Shown here piece by piece: positions 31,289 to 41,603 of a DNA stretch of 46,366 bases. Numbering within the stretch: the stretch's first letter is position 1; each line of letters begins with the position of its first letter. The stretch spans positions 12,430 through 58,795 of the IMG/VR virus record IMGVR_UViG_3300030451_002952. One strand, written 5' to 3'. This stretch comes from a virus. Made by a program: the position numbers and the translations under genes. The notes below the pieces were generated by a model. That model worked only from the letters and a program-made list of their open reading frames with translations, was not told the DNA's origin and searched no databases.

Positions 31289-31745
31289 AAACTTTATATC
31301 TTGTTTTGCCATTGTCTTTATAAGCCTGCAAAACTCTGTTTCTATTTTTTTCTTCTGAGTAACTAACATGAACCCAAGCTGGATTCATTGCATCACCAAA
31401 CTCATAGATAAGTTGGTCAAACTCTAAGTTCATCATTATATAATCAAATATATCTCTGTTACTTACCTTACTGTTTCTGTTGTCTTGGTCTATATCTAAG
31501 GCTTGTCCGTGACAATGCTGAGATGTTTTACTTCCTCCTATTGCTTTGTTAAGAGATTCACTTCTATATCCACTTGATATATATATAGGTACTCCAAAGT
31601 GTTCTCTTATTGGTTGGAATATCTTCTCTGCTATTAGCTTAAGGTTTTTTGTGTGTTCTTCTGTAGGGCTATTATCAATCCCCAGCCTAGAGGCTGTGTT
31701 TGATTTTATACACTCTTCTAATTTTAAATTTTCTGATAAACGCAT
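31281..31745 (-). CDS. M15-family peptidase endolysin
   Basis: A 154-aa zinc peptidase of the M15/D-Ala-D-Ala carboxypeptidase type. YISSGYRSESLNKAIGG (55-71) is the conserved entry. Zinc ligands are H77 (TSQH), D84 (QALDID) and H126 (WVHVSY), and E115 is placed for catalysis. Such enzymes cut peptidoglycan cross-links or stems and serve as phage endolysins. No signal peptide is present, so release would depend on the holin downstream. Confidence 0.85.
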   Translation of the reverse strand: MRLSENLKLEECIKSNTASRLGIDNSPTEEHTKNLKLIAEKIFQPIREHFGVPIYISSGYRSESLNKAIGGSKTSQHCHGQALDIDQDNRNSKVSNRDIFDYIMMNLEFDQLIYEFGDAMNPAWVHVSYSEEKNRNRVLQAYKDNGKTRYKVYG

Positions 31746-31798
31746 ATGTAAAATTACTTAGAGGTATGATGATTTATCTTTCGGAGAGGGTAAGAGTA

Positions 31799-34700
31799 TT
31801 ATTGTTCAAGTGGTTCTAATATACTTGTAGCTTCGTAAGACCTTAACTCTTCTATATCATCTTTAAACTCTTCTAAATCAACAATGTTTTTTTCTGCTAT
31901 ATCTAGTATATTAGGAACTCTCATAAGTTTAAAATCTGACAAAACTTCTAGTTTTTCTTTTTTATCAAGCTCCCCAAAATATTTTAAAAATAAAACACTT
32001 CTTGCAAATGCGTTGTCTTCATATTTAATTCTTAATCCTATTTCTATGTTGTCAGGATTTTTAATTTTTGTTGACTGATAGTTATATTTATAAAAATCAT
32101 ACGCCTGTCTTTTTTGTTTTTCAGTAAAATTCTGGCTATCAATTACTTGTCTAAATTTTTTTTCTGAATCATCTATATCAGGATTTTTCTGAATAAGTAT
32201 TTTTAATTTTTGTCTAAAGTCACCGTCTCTGTAATTAGCTTTTTCTATTATTTCATTTATATTTTCGTCACCATAATCTATAACTGGAACAGTTGATATA
32301 ATTTTTTGTGTTCCAAACAATGATTCAAAAGGATTTAAAACATTTTTATCAGCGTATTTAGATTTATAAGCAAATGATACATCAGAATCATCTACATTTC
32401 TTATCATATTATTAACGTGCTCTCCCATTATATACATAGTAGGTATTATAAAATTATTTCTATCTGACGTTATAACGCTTTCTATAAAATGTTTTGTTTT
32501 TGGAGCTGATATACCTGACACTTCTGCAAAAGTTTTATAAAAAGATGGAATATCACTTCTGTCAACTCCTCTTCTGCTAGGTGATACATTTGCGTCAGAT
32601 TGTGTTTCTATTGGTCTATCTCTAAAAAAGTCATAATTAGTGAATGTTTCAAGACCGCCTCTTAAAACTGGAGGTAAAGGTATTCCGCTTACTGGACTGA
32701 AACCTTTTAAAAAATCAGCTCCAAAATTTAAAAATTGACGATACCTAGAGGTTGTAGTTGCGCTTACTTCAAAAGTAGATGGTTCTGATTTACCACCATT
32801 TATATTATGAGCTAAACTTTCAGCTAACAGTATAGATGGTTGAGTTATAAAATTTGCTACCTGTGGAGCTAATCTTATCTTGGCATATTTTCTGACTTTA
32901 TGTTCTACGCCATTTTTTTCTATTGTTTCATAATCATCTAACAAAATAACTAAATTATTATTTTTTATATAGTCTGGTATTTTGTCCCAATCTTCTTGGT
33001 CTTCTTCATTATAATTTAAAAATTGACTTGCATAAACAGCAGTTAATCCTAAATTACCATATAATAATTTTTTACTAAAATTAAGTGGATTGTTTCTTAT
33101 ATAAGCTCCTGCTGTTCTAAGCGCTTGAAAACCTACATTTAAATATGGTATTGCTTGGTCAAACTTCTTAACAGTTGCAGCTCCCATATTAAATTCTAAT
33201 GCTTGTCTTGTTTTTTCTACAGCCCTTATATCAATCTCTTCTTGCGAAAGATTTGGATTATTTTTTTTGATGTTTATTCTAGCCTGCTCAAATCCAGCTA
33301 ACCTAACAGCCAACTCTGAAACCTCACCAGCAAAAGATAAACTTCTTTTTGCTTTATCAATTAGTGTATCCTTACCTGTTGGGGTTTCTAATTTTGAGTC
33401 TACACCTTTAGTTTGCCCAGCATACATTTGCATTAATCCCCCGTTTCTAGTATATGCTTCTAACAATTCATTAAATTCTTTGTTTTTAAATTTCATACCA
33501 GTTTTGTCAGATATAATATTTTTAGCCATTTTACCAGCTCTGTAAGTCAATCTAGCTCCAGCAACAAAAATGTTAGCGTCATCATGTATATCAGTAAAAA
33601 ATAATTGATTTGTAATATCCATAGGAACATTTACAGCAGCAAACGCTGGGTTGTATCCAGTAGCAAAAGCCCTCAACACATTAGAGCCTAAATATGTACC
33701 AGCAGCTCTTCCTATATCACTGTTTATTTGAATGTCGTCTGTGAATTCTGTTGCTAAATCTTTTTCTATTGCATATTTTACTACTTTACCATTTTCTTTG
33801 AAAGACATAGTAGTAAATCCTACGGGTGCTTCTTCATATTCTGTAACAAATTTTTCTCCTTTTTTCTTACGTTTTTTCTTTAATTCCTTAAACCAACTAA
33901 ATCCTTGTCCTGTTTCTTTAATTTTGTTTGTGGTTTCTTGATACAAAGATTTTGACATTTTATTAGCGTGCATTCGTTTTATGTGTGTAGTTTGAGCTAT
34001 AGCAAGCAAAGTTTCAAAGTCATAATTCAACGCTCCTTCACTACCCATCCTTATATTGTTTAGCTCACTTTTTTGAAAGTTAAATGAAGAGCTTAAAAAA
34101 TTAACATCATTATCTTCTAAAGTTTTTTCTAAAAACCTTCTTGGAGAATAAAAATCGTCTTTTAACTCATTATAAGTTTCTTCTGTTATAAGACCAGCAT
34201 CTTTTTTTTCTTCTAACATTTTATTAAAGACCCCACTATAATTGTCAGCTCTTGCGTCTAAGTCTTTATAAGTTTTTCTTCCTAAGTTTTTTCTAAGTTC
34301 TTTTAGTTTTTTTGTGGCACTTTCTAAATTGTAACCATCAGGATGTTTTATTCTTTCTAAATTTTTAGAATCTCTTTTAGAGTCTAACTGTATAATTCTT
34401 TTTAATGTAATAATATCATTTAAAGCTACAACACCGTTTTTTTTGATGTTATTAGGTAAGTTAAATATTTTTTGGTTAAGTTTATATGCTACATCTCCTC
34501 CATATGCCATCATACCAGCCATATTAGTCATGTATGCTCTTGTGTTTATAAAATTTTCACTTGTTAATATTCTTCTAATATTAGACTGTCTGTCAAATGC
34601 TGATTCTACAAGTCCTATAGCTTTTTTTACTCTATCTTTAAAACTTTCTAAGTATGTTTTAGGTTTACCTTCATTGTCTACAGGTGTGGTAAATGCAGAT

Positions 34701-36466
34701 TCGTAATTATCCAAAGATGATTCTATTGGTGTGTCTGTTGCAGATAATTCGCTTTTCTTTTTGTTTAATATTTCTTCTGCTCTTTTGTCATTTAAGACAT
34801 TGTAGTTTTTTAATTCTGATAAGGATGTTACACTCTTGAGTTTTTTTATAAAATCTGCTCTAGGAATATCTTGTCCATTTATTGTAAACATTTTATCTAA
34901 ATTCTTTTTAGAGAATTTATTTAAAGTATAATTCAATCCCCCACCTACACTACCTGTCAATACCACTACACCACCACCACCTACACCTTCATCAACTGCC
35001 GACTTAAAAACTTCACTAAAATCTATAGTCTTATCTTCTGTTGTAATTCTATCTATAGCAAATTGTCCTATTACATTTTGACCCCCGCCAGTAATAAACT
35101 CTGTAGCAAACCCTTTAAATCCGTTTTGTAAAGTGTTAAATACAAAACCTTTTTTTCCTATATTTTTTCCTGTTTTCTTTATTGTGTCTTTGGCTATATT
35201 TTTAATTACTTTGCTTGTTAAGTTTACAATTTTTCCAGCACCTAATAAATCCAAAGAAGCCATCATAGAAGATGCACCTAATATAGTTTCTGTATCGTCT
35301 TCTCCACTACCTATTAAAGATAACATTTCTTCTTGTGTATAATCGTCTCCAAATTTTTCTATAGCTTTTTCATTTAAAGCATCCATGTACAAACCACCAC
35401 CTTCTAATATTGCAGAGCCCATCATAGGCTGTACTACTGCATATACCATATTAGGTAAACTTTGACCTAATATTTTTTTAAACTGCTTAAATGATACGTC
35501 ATCAACAAAATGTGTTGATTCATCTAAGTTCCCTAAAAACTTACTTATACCTGTAGCTTCTGACATATTTATAACAGCTTCTTTTTTTAAGGCAGGTATG
35601 GCTTTGTTTATTTCTGCAATTCTTTGTTCTACTGTAATTGTTTCTCCCATGTCAAACTGTGACATAGTGTTTTTTTTCATTCTAGTAAAAACATCATTAG
35701 GGTCTTTTTTTAATAAATTTCTTTTTTCTCTGTTTAGGTCTTTTATTTGTTTTGAGTTTGATAATGCTCTATACGATTTTTTAGACATAGGCATACTATA
35801 TTTAAAAGCATCATACATAGCAGGAAAAAATCCCTCTCCCTGAAATAAGTTACCTGATAATCCAAATTTTGAAAAATCTCTTTGTACGTCAGTAAATCTT
35901 GTTAATTTAGCTTGTGTTTCGTCGTAATTTTGTACAGCATCTGTAAAAAGCCTTATACCTTCTTGATTATATTTACTTAATATCTGATTGTATCTTGTGT
36001 TATCTGCTAGGTTTTTCTTAGCAATAAAACTAAAATCATTATTTATTTCTTCTGAAACACGAAATAAATCATCTTCACTTTCTACATTTATGTTGCTTAA
36101 CGACTCATATTGATTTACAAAAACATCAGCTACAGACCTTGTGTTTTCTATGCTTAGATTATAAAGGTCTATAATCTCAGGGTCATTTTGTATCCTTTTA
36201 CTTATGTTGGATTTTATTTCATCAAATGTTTTATCTAAAAAAATATCTCTCGGACTTTTCTTAACTTTTTCTTCAACTTCTTCGATAAGCTCCGTAGAAC
36301 CTTCCAAAGAGGGTGATTCCGATGTAAGGTCTTTTTTTTTTAAGTCAACCTGACTTTTATACTGTGGATATTTTTTTATTATTAATTCAACTAAAGCATC
36401 ATCTCCAATATCATTGTATTGTGGATATTTAGTACGGATGTTTTTTAAAAAATTATCTCTATTCAT
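31799..36466 (-). CDS. 1555-aa internal virion (ejection) protein
   Basis: The largest gene. The N-terminus carries two KYPQY repeats (about residues 14-18 and 33-37) in a small helical domain. Long charged helices follow, with hydrophobic or glycine-rich segments near 330-520 (for example GGGGVVVLTGSVGGGLNY). Around 945-1140 the sequence (ATGYNPAFAAVNVPMDITNQ ... FNMGAATVKKFDQAIPYLN) resembles the LPD38-type domain of large polyvalent phage proteins. Large internal proteins of podoviruses are ejected with DNA and build a channel or act on the host envelope. No lysozyme motif is evident. It lies downstream of two other internal-type genes. Confidence 0.7.
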   Translation of the reverse strand: MNRDNFLKNIRTKYPQYNDIGDDALVELIIKKYPQYKSQVDLKKKDLTSESPSLEGSTELIEEVEEKVKKSPRDIFLDKTFDEIKSNISKRIQNDPEIIDLYNLSIENTRSVADVFVNQYESLSNINVESEDDLFRVSEEINNDFSFIAKKNLADNTRYNQILSKYNQEGIRLFTDAVQNYDETQAKLTRFTDVQRDFSKFGLSGNLFQGEGFFPAMYDAFKYSMPMSKKSYRALSNSKQIKDLNREKRNLLKKDPNDVFTRMKKNTMSQFDMGETITVEQRIAEINKAIPALKKEAVINMSEATGISKFLGNLDESTHFVDDVSFKQFKKILGQSLPNMVYAVVQPMMGSAILEGGGLYMDALNEKAIEKFGDDYTQEEMLSLIGSGEDDTETILGASSMMASLDLLGAGKIVNLTSKVIKNIAKDTIKKTGKNIGKKGFVFNTLQNGFKGFATEFITGGGQNVIGQFAIDRITTEDKTIDFSEVFKSAVDEGVGGGGVVVLTGSVGGGLNYTLNKFSKKNLDKMFTINGQDIPRADFIKKLKSVTSLSELKNYNVLNDKRAEEILNKKKSELSATDTPIESSLDNYESAFTTPVDNEGKPKTYLESFKDRVKKAIGLVESAFDRQSNIRRILTSENFINTRAYMTNMAGMMAYGGDVAYKLNQKIFNLPNNIKKNGVVALNDIITLKRIIQLDSKRDSKNLERIKHPDGYNLESATKKLKELRKNLGRKTYKDLDARADNYSGVFNKMLEEKKDAGLITEETYNELKDDFYSPRRFLEKTLEDNDVNFLSSSFNFQKSELNNIRMGSEGALNYDFETLLAIAQTTHIKRMHANKMSKSLYQETTNKIKETGQGFSWFKELKKKRKKKGEKFVTEYEEAPVGFTTMSFKENGKVVKYAIEKDLATEFTDDIQINSDIGRAAGTYLGSNVLRAFATGYNPAFAAVNVPMDITNQLFFTDIHDDANIFVAGARLTYRAGKMAKNIISDKTGMKFKNKEFNELLEAYTRNGGLMQMYAGQTKGVDSKLETPTGKDTLIDKAKRSLSFAGEVSELAVRLAGFEQARINIKKNNPNLSQEEIDIRAVEKTRQALEFNMGAATVKKFDQAIPYLNVGFQALRTAGAYIRNNPLNFSKKLLYGNLGLTAVYASQFLNYNEEDQEDWDKIPDYIKNNNLVILLDDYETIEKNGVEHKVRKYAKIRLAPQVANFITQPSILLAESLAHNINGGKSEPSTFEVSATTTSRYRQFLNFGADFLKGFSPVSGIPLPPVLRGGLETFTNYDFFRDRPIETQSDANVSPSRRGVDRSDIPSFYKTFAEVSGISAPKTKHFIESVITSDRNNFIIPTMYIMGEHVNNMIRNVDDSDVSFAYKSKYADKNVLNPFESLFGTQKIISTVPVIDYGDENINEIIEKANYRDGDFRQKLKILIQKNPDIDDSEKKFRQVIDSQNFTEKQKRQAYDFYKYNYQSTKIKNPDNIEIGLRIKYEDNAFARSVLFLKYFGELDKKEKLEVLSDFKLMRVPNILDIAEKNIVDLEEFKDDIEELRSYEATSILEPLEQ

Positions 36467-36473
36467 TTTTTTA

Positions 36474-37892
36474 TTATAAAATACCTAGTGGGTCATCATT
36501 TTTTCTTTCTTCATCAGTAAACAAGCTGTTATTTAAAAAGTAGTCTAAACCTGCTCTAGCAATACCTTCTTGTTCTTTTTCTAATTTCGTGGCAGAAATT
36601 TTTAAATCTTTGTAAATTGTTTCATTAAAAGGCAAAACTTCTAGCTCATCTAATCCACCTAATTTATTTAAAATTTCTACTTTTGTTTCTCTTTCTTGTG
36701 TAGTTAAGTCTTCATCATCTTTTGTCAAAATATCATCAAGGTCTGATTGTAAAATTAATTGTTGAAACTCACCAATATTCTCTGCGCCTGTATATGCATA
36801 CACTAATTTTTTACCTTCATTATTTTCCCTCAAACCTAATACCTTATATTTTTTTAAAACATCTTCTCCTTCTAAGGGCTCAACTGTTTGATATGATAGA
36901 GGTGTTGAAAAGTTGTATCCTTTTAAAGTAGGTATGTTATTGTTTAGCTCATCAAACTTGTATGTGTTAACATCTGTTTTTGCGTTAAAAACTACTTTAT
37001 CATCGCCATCTTTACCATCTCCAGTAACTGGCGATATATCTTCTTTAACAATGCTTTTAGGTTTGAAAAAATCTTGCACTAATAATTTTACATCTGCACG
37101 ATTTTCTTCTTTAAACTTCAATGGGTTTGTTTTTATTAAAATATCTGTGTATTCATCAATTTTATCATTATCAAATGTAAAATTACCTGTACCATCTACT
37201 CTTACTACGTCTAAATTATAATCTAATCTTTCTTCTGTTTTTACATTTTGCTTATTTATAATTTCTTTTTTAGAAAAAGTTTTAGAAGATGTTTCGTCAT
37301 TTTTGGTTAGTTCTGCTAAAGAATTATTCACTAACAGCTCTGGATTTTTAGCACCAAAAATAACTTCCAGAAACATATCTTCTGGAGCTCTGTTGCTTAG
37401 TAGTGTGTTTTTGTCATTAGCTAAATCAATAATCTCTTGATTTGTTTTGGTTTTATCTAATATAGTATCATCATTTCCTACAGCTTTCAAAGCATCTTGC
37501 ATTGCTTTATATGTAGGCTCGCTTCTGTTTATTATTTTAGAAAACTCATTAACTTTACCTTGAACAAAATTTCTTATCTGTGGGTCATATATATCAAATC
37601 CCCTTACTTTACCTTTCTTGTTTTTTTTAGCAAACAAATTAAAAACATCATTTTTAAGTTTCGCTATTTCATCAGCAGCGTACTCTTGATGAATCAAAGC
37701 AGATTCTTCCATCAAATTATCAATATTGTTAAGAGTGCTTTGAACTACCTCTCTTTCATATCTTCTTTTCGCTCTTATTTTTCTGCCAATGTTTGCTATA
37801 TCTGTAGCTCCCCTTCTTCCTATTATATCTATTTCTCTGCTTACAGAACCTGCTTGCGGTTGAAATGTTAAATTGTATCTTCTTCTTGCCAT
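36474..37892 (-). CDS. 472-aa internal virion-type protein
   Basis: A very basic N-terminus (MARRRYNLTFQPQAG, IGRKIRAKRRYEREV) is followed by long helices and a mixed C-terminal half with many acidic residues. No catalytic motif seen. It lies between the 377-aa and 1555-aa genes with gaps of three and seven bases, like the internal core protein sets of T7-like phages. Role in the ejected core is inferred. Confidence 0.6.
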   Translation of the reverse strand: MARRRYNLTFQPQAGSVSREIDIIGRRGATDIANIGRKIRAKRRYEREVVQSTLNNIDNLMEESALIHQEYAADEIAKLKNDVFNLFAKKNKKGKVRGFDIYDPQIRNFVQGKVNEFSKIINRSEPTYKAMQDALKAVGNDDTILDKTKTNQEIIDLANDKNTLLSNRAPEDMFLEVIFGAKNPELLVNNSLAELTKNDETSSKTFSKKEIINKQNVKTEERLDYNLDVVRVDGTGNFTFDNDKIDEYTDILIKTNPLKFKEENRADVKLLVQDFFKPKSIVKEDISPVTGDGKDGDDKVVFNAKTDVNTYKFDELNNNIPTLKGYNFSTPLSYQTVEPLEGEDVLKKYKVLGLRENNEGKKLVYAYTGAENIGEFQQLILQSDLDDILTKDDEDLTTQERETKVEILNKLGGLDELEVLPFNETIYKDLKISATKLEKEQEGIARAGLDYFLNNSLFTDEERKNDDPLGIL

Positions 37893-37895
37893 AAT

Positions 37896-39029
37896 TTATC
37901 CACTTAGAGCTCCTGATAAAGCACTTCCTATATTAGAAATAGTTGAAGCTCTTGATTTTGCTAAATCTAATTCTCCTTGATTTACTGCTTGTCTGTATCC
38001 TAATTCTGTATTAAGACCTCCAAGTCTTAAATCTACATTTTGTTGTGCTCCCGCTAAACCAAATTGCGCTAAACTTCTAGCTCTTCCCATTCCTGTTTCA
38101 AATCCTAACAGTTGATTTCTTACATCGGCAGCTTGTTCTCTTGCTAAGAAATCTGATTCTGCTCCTGCTTGTCTTCCTAATGTTGCTAAAACACCAGCAT
38201 CTCCTATTTGTGCTGCTCTAAATATATTACCAGAACCCATTAACTGTGTTCTTACTAAAGCATCATCTCCTCTTAATCTTTGAGCTGCTAAATTTTGTTC
38301 TGCTCTTGCTATATTTTGTTGTCTTTGTTGGTCTGCTCTTGCTAATATATTTTCTTCTGATGCTGCTTGTGCTTGTACATTTCTAGATATTGCTGCTAAA
38401 ACATCTGATGAACTTCCTCCAACTCTTCTAGCTCTAGCATTTGCATCTGCTATTCTTCTTCTTGAGGCATCTAACATTCTTTCTGTACCAATACCTCTAC
38501 CACCTTGTGCTCTTACTATAGCATCTTGACCACGACCTATAGCTCTATCTTGTAAAGCCTGAACACTTTGTCTATTTTCTTCTGCAATTCTTTCAGCTAA
38601 ACTAGATAATCCAGTTCGTTGACTTCTTGCTTCATCAACCAATCCCGAAAACATACCCCTTGCTGGGTCAAAATCAAGTTGTGCTAAATCATCAGCATTT
38701 AGAGCCTCAACCCCTCTTAGTTCACCTAAAACATTTCTATCTAATTCTCTATTAAATTTGCTTTCTATGTCTTTATTTCTGCCTCTCGCAAATCTTTGGT
38801 CTTCTTCTAAAGACTGATTATAATTTTTTAATCCTTGATTTAATTGTCTTCCAGCAAATAATGAAGCAACTCCTGATATTAAGCCACCTCCTATTGCTGA
38901 AATAGGATTTAGTCCAGCAAGACCACTTATACCTGCTGATTGTAACGCTTGTGATGACTCTTTTCCAAACGCTTGACTTGCTGCTGTACTTGCACCTTGA
39001 CCTCTACTAAATCTATCTGTTAAGCTCAT
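37896..39029 (-). CDS. 377-aa Ala/Arg/Gln-rich internal virion-type protein
   Basis: The chain is unusually rich in Ala, Arg, Gln and Gly compared with its AT-biased neighbours. A glycine-rich hydrophobic segment (residues 30-60, GISGLAGLNPISAIGGGLIS) is followed by long amphipathic helices (NRELDRNVLGELRGVEALNA, ERIAEENRQSVQALQDRAIG, DQQRQQNIARAEQNLAAQRL). This is typical of internal or ejection proteins that insert into membranes. No enzymatic motif. Confidence 0.6.
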   Translation of the reverse strand: MSLTDRFSRGQGASTAASQAFGKESSQALQSAGISGLAGLNPISAIGGGLISGVASLFAGRQLNQGLKNYNQSLEEDQRFARGRNKDIESKFNRELDRNVLGELRGVEALNADDLAQLDFDPARGMFSGLVDEARSQRTGLSSLAERIAEENRQSVQALQDRAIGRGQDAIVRAQGGRGIGTERMLDASRRRIADANARARRVGGSSSDVLAAISRNVQAQAASEENILARADQQRQQNIARAEQNLAAQRLRGDDALVRTQLMGSGNIFRAAQIGDAGVLATLGRQAGAESDFLAREQAADVRNQLLGFETGMGRARSLAQFGLAGAQQNVDLRLGGLNTELGYRQAVNQGELDLAKSRASTISNIGSALSGALSG

Positions 39030-39065
39030 ATGAATATTATTTTTACAAAGTTAAACACACATACG

Positions 39066-41603
39066 TTAAGATATGTGACCCGCAGACACATCGGTATCTA
39101 CTAAAATGTTATTTATTCTCATCTCTTGAGATGTATCTTTTAAATTTAGTAATAATTCATGTAATTGACCAACCATATACTCTCCTTCTATTAAACCACC
39201 TGTAGAGTTTTTATCTCTTAATACATGAGCAAACAAAACAGTGTCTTCATGTAAGAAATTACTTTCAACTATATCTGTAGATTGACCATTTTCATTAGTC
39301 AAATCTACATCTAACAAAGTAGCTTTTACATCATTATCTTGAGAGTAATCTGCTACTGTCATATTACTATATATTTTTATGTTTTTAGGTACTTCAGGAA
39401 GCTGAGTATTCATCACGTATTTTATTGATGCTGTTCTATTTGTGCCCAGTAATGAAAGATATGTTGTCTTTAAAGATTCATAAGCTGATGTACCTTTAAA
39501 TAAAATCATCTTATCAGCTCTATAGTTGCCTTCTACTGGGTCTAAATCATAAAATGACACCCATCTATTCCTTTTGTTAGAAAAGCCCACAGAGACTGTA
39601 TCTGAAGTAAATCTAATATGGTATATATCTAAGAATGGGTCAAAGAATCCTACAGCGTCTCCAGACTTATCTAAGAAGTGTGAAGACATTCCAATATCAG
39701 ATATTGGTAGCACTCCATTTACACCATATTTCAACACTTTCTTTTTGTTATTATCCCACCAGTAAACATTACCACCATAAGAAAATACAGACTTTTTATG
39801 AACACAACCAAATCCACCTTTTAAGTTTCTTACTGTACCAATAACTTTATCTGATACTGAAACTATTTGTGAACCTGTAGTATCGTTAAAGACTTGTTCT
39901 CCTATATATAAAGATGCTGTCTCCCTTTCACATATAGCAAGCATTACGCTTCCTTCATTTTGTAACTTACTTGTTCTGACTAAAGAAGTGATTTCTCCAT
40001 TTTCATATGGCACTTCTTCTTGTGAAAATGCATCAAAAGAAGATATTGGATTTATAGATGTGCCTTGTATGTATTTTCCAGAGTATCTTATTTTAGATTT
40101 ATTTCTATTGGTTTGTTTCCCATCATAAACTATTAAAGGTTTACCTGCGTTGGTACTCCAAACAGCTCCAGCTTTTGTTCCATCTATTTTTCTTATCAAA
40201 ACTTTATATGCTTGGTCTAAACTATCATCTGTTGGTAAAGCCTCTGCTGTTGCATTCACAGCAGTAGAGTTACTATAACCTTTTACTTCTATGTTTTGAA
40301 ACATCATATCTCCCTCTACTGTATTAGCACCTATATCAAAAGTTACTGTGTCATTATTGTTGGTAAAATCTGTAGCTACTGTTCTAAGAGTACCACACTC
40401 AAAAAATATTGTAGTATCTGTTTCTGCTTTTGGAGAATACACTTCAAAGAATAATCTATATACTTCTGTTTTGTTCGCACTATCCCAAGCATCTACTGTA
40501 AATCCATCTTTTGCAGAAAACTCTATATATAATAAGTTATCTGCTTGTCCTATTACTTTAAGGTTTCTGATAATTTTTGTGTTATTAGCCTCATTTGCTG
40601 TAGCTGTGGTATCAAAGTTTATATTTATCCTATCCCCTTCCTGATATGTGTAAGTATACCCAGAACGAATCATACCAGATAAATCAATAACAAAATATTT
40701 TACTTCACCTTTTTTAGAATCACTTAATGTTTTAATTCTTGTAGCTGCCGTATCATTTAATATCCAATAATAATTAGAGGCATATCCTTCTAAACTAAAA
40801 TCTTTACTTAGATTTTTAGTCATTACTATTTGATAGTATTTAGCCCATGTAGGAATAGAACCTAATGTGTCGTCTCTTTTTAAAGTAAAGTCTGGATATA
40901 TAGGATAGGTAAAGTTTCCTGTTTCAAAGTCTATAAAATCTTCAACCCCTCTAGTTCTAAAATATTCATCATAAAACGCATAGCCTATTTTATATAATGA
41001 TGAGTTTGCATACGGGTTATTACCAAAGTCAGTAACTCTTTCTGACACATCACTAGAATACCGTAAATAAGATATTGGATTTGCAGCGTTAGAACTATCT
41101 GTTAATGTTTGTGCAGTTGATGCAGCTGCATTATATGTAATTTTTAAACCATTACCTGTAGTATCAGCATCAAAAGAATCTTTATTATTACCTAAAAATA
41201 TTCTATTGTTAGACACTTCTATAGCTTTTGTTTCTAAAGGTACAGAATCAAATAATTTTGCACTTTCTGTACTATCCAATGCCTCAAACGACTCTCCAGT
41301 AAAACTAATACTTGTAGAAAAAGCGCTATCTAAATTTATAGTTGTAACTCTAAATAAAGTTCCTGTATTGTTTTTTCTTGCATATATCTCTAAATACTTA
41401 GCATATGTAGGATGTGTAATACCTGATATATTTAATATAAGTCTTGATATACCTGTTATGTGAGCGTTTGTTAAATCTAGAGATTCTCTAGCCTTTATCA
41501 TTTTAGAAAATGGCGATAAAGCTGATACTTCTCCAGAGTCATATACATATCTAGATGTAAACTGAAACCCAAAATCTTTAAATATATCTTTTATTATAGC
41601 CAT
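39066..41603 (-). CDS. 845-aa tail tube/nozzle-type protein, C-terminal part of a split protein
   Basis: A beta-rich protein starting at an ATG that overlaps the previous stop (TAATG). Its beginning, FGFQFTSRYVYDSGEVSALSPFSKMI (shown in part), looks like an internal segment of large podovirus tail proteins rather than a natural N-terminus. The upstream gene carries the matching N-terminal part (SGGLNKDADKYYFPKGDYLDAKNI region). Many short beta strands suggest a propeller or tube. It lies after the connector genes and before the internal proteins, where tail-tube (gp12-like) genes sit. Confidence 0.6.
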   Translation of the reverse strand: MAIIKDIFKDFGFQFTSRYVYDSGEVSALSPFSKMIKARESLDLTNAHITGISRLILNISGITHPTYAKYLEIYARKNNTGTLFRVTTINLDSAFSTSISFTGESFEALDSTESAKLFDSVPLETKAIEVSNNRIFLGNNKDSFDADTTGNGLKITYNAAASTAQTLTDSSNAANPISYLRYSSDVSERVTDFGNNPYANSSLYKIGYAFYDEYFRTRGVEDFIDFETGNFTYPIYPDFTLKRDDTLGSIPTWAKYYQIVMTKNLSKDFSLEGYASNYYWILNDTAATRIKTLSDSKKGEVKYFVIDLSGMIRSGYTYTYQEGDRININFDTTATANEANNTKIIRNLKVIGQADNLLYIEFSAKDGFTVDAWDSANKTEVYRLFFEVYSPKAETDTTIFFECGTLRTVATDFTNNNDTVTFDIGANTVEGDMMFQNIEVKGYSNSTAVNATAEALPTDDSLDQAYKVLIRKIDGTKAGAVWSTNAGKPLIVYDGKQTNRNKSKIRYSGKYIQGTSINPISSFDAFSQEEVPYENGEITSLVRTSKLQNEGSVMLAICERETASLYIGEQVFNDTTGSQIVSVSDKVIGTVRNLKGGFGCVHKKSVFSYGGNVYWWDNNKKKVLKYGVNGVLPISDIGMSSHFLDKSGDAVGFFDPFLDIYHIRFTSDTVSVGFSNKRNRWVSFYDLDPVEGNYRADKMILFKGTSAYESLKTTYLSLLGTNRTASIKYVMNTQLPEVPKNIKIYSNMTVADYSQDNDVKATLLDVDLTNENGQSTDIVESNFLHEDTVLFAHVLRDKNSTGGLIEGEYMVGQLHELLLNLKDTSQEMRINNILVDTDVSAGHIS

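Noticed and set aside
37497-37871. A 124-codon plus-strand frame opposite the 472-aa protein gene
   Set aside because: It lies wholly within a better supported minus-strand gene and its product has shadow-like composition.
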